From Brevundimonas sp. (GTDB lineage Bacteria > Pseudomonadota > Alphaproteobacteria > Caulobacterales > Caulobacteraceae), in assembly GCA_004296955.1 (NCBI GenBank), contig SCVB01000006.1, positions 55,842 through 119,841 of the forward strand: a stretch of 64,000 nt of DNA, in the 5' to 3' direction. A model generated the notes under the pieces. That model saw only the letters and a program-made list of their open reading frames with translations, made no database searches and was not told the origin of the DNA. This document shows positions 62,415 to 64,000 of the stretch, piece after piece. Both the position numbers and the translations under genes were made by a program. Every line of letters begins with the position of its first letter. Positions within the stretch are counted from its first letter, which is position 1.

Positions 62415-62421
62415 GCTAATC
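62415..62421 (+). promoter_or_regulatory. Possible -10 element of a leaderless TVP38-family transcript
   Basis: GCTAATC, a good match to the Caulobacter -10 consensus GCTANAWC, ends 6 nt before ATG 62428, with no ribosome site between. Confidence 0.35.
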
Positions 62422-62427
62422 GGGGAT

Positions 62428-63144
62428 ATGCGTCGCTTCCTCGACTTCATCCTCAACATGGAAGGCCGCCGCTGGCGGGCGCTGCTGGCGACGGCCTTGC
62501 TGCTCGGCGCGACCGTGGGCCTGCTGGCCGTCGGCAAGAGCCAGCTTGGCCTGGCGGCCGAGGAGAATCTCGAGGCCTGGCTGCAGGGCTATTCCGGCAG
62601 CCCCTGGGCCTTCTTCGCGACGGTCGTCCTGTTCGTCGCGGCCGCCTTCATCGGGGCGCCGCAGTTCATCCTCATCGCCGCCTGCGTGGTCGCCTTCGGA
62701 CCCTCGCTGGGCTTCGTCTACAGCTGGGCCGCGACCGTGGTCTCGGCGGGCGTCACCTACTGGCTGGGACGGGGGCCGACCGCGCGGCTGGTCGACCGCT
62801 TCAGCGGGCGCACCATGGGCCGGTTGAAGGGCTTCGTCGGCAAGAACGCCTTCTACGCCAGCTTCATGATCCGCAACGTGCCCTCGGCGCCCTTCATCGT
62901 CGTCAACATGGCCTTCGGCGCCGCCCGGGCCTCGTTCTGGCGCTTCCTCGCCGGCTGCGCCCTCGGCGTCCTGCCAAAGACCGCCCTGGTGGCCTTCTTC
63001 GGCGGGGCGGTGGTGGCGGCGGCCAGCGGCGACGGCGTCTGGACCTCCCTGATTCTCGCGGGGGTGGCCGCGGTCTGGCTGGCGGCCATGCTGGGGGTGC
63101 GCGAACTGGTCAGGCGACGCGAGCGGGCCTCCGGCGCGGACTAG
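62428..63144 (+). CDS. TVP38/TMEM64-family (DedA-like VTT) membrane protein
   Basis: 238 residues, about six membrane helices. The VTT signature is visible (FIGAPQFILIAACVVAFGPSL, YWLGRGPTARLVDRFSG, FMIRNVPSAPFIVVNMAFG). Family members move lipids or are needed for envelope integrity; the exact substrate is unknown. The start follows a possible leaderless promoter. The C-terminus is charged. Confidence 0.85.
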   Translation: MRRFLDFILNMEGRRWRALLATALLLGATVGLLAVGKSQLGLAAEENLEAWLQGYSGSPWAFFATVVLFVAAAFIGAPQFILIAACVVAFGPSLGFVYSWAATVVSAGVTYWLGRGPTARLVDRFSGRTMGRLKGFVGKNAFYASFMIRNVPSAPFIVVNMAFGAARASFWRFLAGCALGVLPKTALVAFFGGAVVAAASGDGVWTSLILAGVAAVWLAAMLGVRELVRRRERASGAD

Positions 63145-63218
63145 GCCCATTCGACGGTCCATCTTCAGGGCATCTTAAGGACCCGGGTCTTTGCTCTACC
63201 TCTCGGGGGAGTATCAGT

Positions 63219-63656
63219 ATGAACATTTCGGCGCTCAGGCTGGAGCACAGCGCGATCATGGCCCAGGCCAGCCGTCTCGTGGGCGTCGCCGGCGCCGTCA
63301 AGACCCGCGGCGACGCCCATGACGCCGTCGCACTGATCCAGTCCCTCGACGTCCTGCTGCGCAATCATCTCGCCGAGGAAGACGACCACCTCTATCCTGC
63401 GCTGATGGCCGCCGGCGATGAGGACACCCGCCGGCTGGGAGCGGACGCCTTCGAGGCCATGGGCGGGATCGTCGGCGCCTGGGCCAATTATCGCGATCAC
63501 TGGACGCTCGAGGCGATCCTCGGCGAGGCCGGCCGTTTCGGCGCCGCGACGGAAGGCGTCATCGGCGCCCTGGCCCTGCGGATCGAGATGGAGAACGGGA
63601 TCCTCTATCCCGCGATGGAGCGCCTGACGGGCGGTTCCGAACGCGCGGCGGCGTAA
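63219..63656 (+). CDS. Hemerythrin-like domain protein
   Basis: 145 residues, a single four-helix hemerythrin cation-binding domain: His in LRLEHSAIM (residue 10), LLRNHLAEEDDHLYPAL (His and Glu ligands), HWTLEAILG and EMENGILYPAM. Likely binds di-iron and senses O2, NO or iron. Preceded by a GGGGGAG site before ATG 63219. No further gene seen before mreB. Confidence 0.85.
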   Translation: MNISALRLEHSAIMAQASRLVGVAGAVKTRGDAHDAVALIQSLDVLLRNHLAEEDDHLYPALMAAGDEDTRRLGADAFEAMGGIVGAWANYRDHWTLEAILGEAGRFGAATEGVIGALALRIEMENGILYPAMERLTGGSERAAA

Positions 63657-63869
63657 GAGGGCGTCGCCCGGCGTCACGTTCCGGTGAGGGCGCGGGCTGA
63701 CGGACTTTTCGAGGTCGCTCGCAGGGCGACAGGGCTTGTATTCGCCCTCGCACACGGGCAAACGGGCCCTAAGGTCGGTCAGGCGATAACGATCAGGAGG
63801 CGGCGCGTGGGGATGCGTGGCGCCGGGGCGTCGCCGAAGCGGATCGAGACTGACGCACGCCCCCTTTAA

Positions 63870-64000
<131 letters not shown>

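Noticed and set aside
63684-63869. Plus-strand open frame before mreB
   Set aside because: No ribosome site, no recognisable sequence; the region is better read as the mreB upstream region.

Overview
The window is high-GC, gene-dense DNA from an alphaproteobacterium. The chaperone/protease order tig-clpP-clpX-lon, the split metH, the TonB-dependent receptor style, a PE-ligase-polymerase LigD with Ku, and the Caulobacter-like promoters all point to Caulobacteraceae, most likely Brevundimonas. This is inferred from gene content and order, not from a database search. I found no tRNA, rRNA, CRISPR array, transposase or integrase.

Layout. 1-2.7 kb: the 3' end of an ergothioneine gene in which the EgtB C-terminus reads in frame into EgtD, then small stress/hypothetical genes and a metallo-hydrolase. 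2.9-13.3 kb: the proteostasis block tig, clpP, clpX and lon, with two uncharacterised genes and an acyltransferase/SGNH gene placed between clpX and lon. 13.3-24.4 kb: housekeeping and metabolic genes, including a four-repeat membrane protein, an isoprenylcysteine-methyltransferase-like protein, pirin, aroC, a J-like protein without HPD, pdxH, TetR, udk, an acyl-CoA synthetase and metallo-hydrolases. 24.7-27.7 kb: a large TonB-dependent receptor with its own terminator. 28.3-34.0 kb: a tightly overlapping minus-strand methionine-cycle operon (ArsR-methyltransferase regulator, metF, metH N-terminal part, metH C-terminal part) with a palindromic operator at its head. 34-36.5 kb: EF-hand, DUF6065 and 2-hydroxyacid dehydrogenase genes.

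36.5-48.4 kb is the most unusual part: four consecutive minus-strand genes for large RTX (calcium-binding, type I-secreted) proteins. Their N-terminal parts differ: an M10 zinc protease, RTX repeats only, a Cys/His peptidase-like domain with Ig-like domains, and a beta-propeller. Their C-termini share repeated VLPG-Asp motifs and a terminal Asp-x-Trp ending, and three of the four carry a nearly identical 135-nt coding segment. A decayed copy of the 3' end of ettA lies between the third and fourth genes, and intact ettA lies just beyond the fourth. This looks like an expanding, recombining family of secreted proteins with interchangeable front ends.

48.4-64 kb: ettA, an SDR/TetR divergent pair, a 2OG-oxygenase-like gene, an RNA methyltransferase, a polyprenyl diphosphate synthase, aspartate aminotransferase, a convergent ligD/ku NHEJ pair separated exactly by a long inverted repeat, a LysR/cupin/MFS unit, a TVP38-family membrane protein, a hemerythrin-like protein and the start of mreB. 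No type I secretion ABC/MFP/OMP genes are in the window, so export of the RTX proteins must rely on genes elsewhere.
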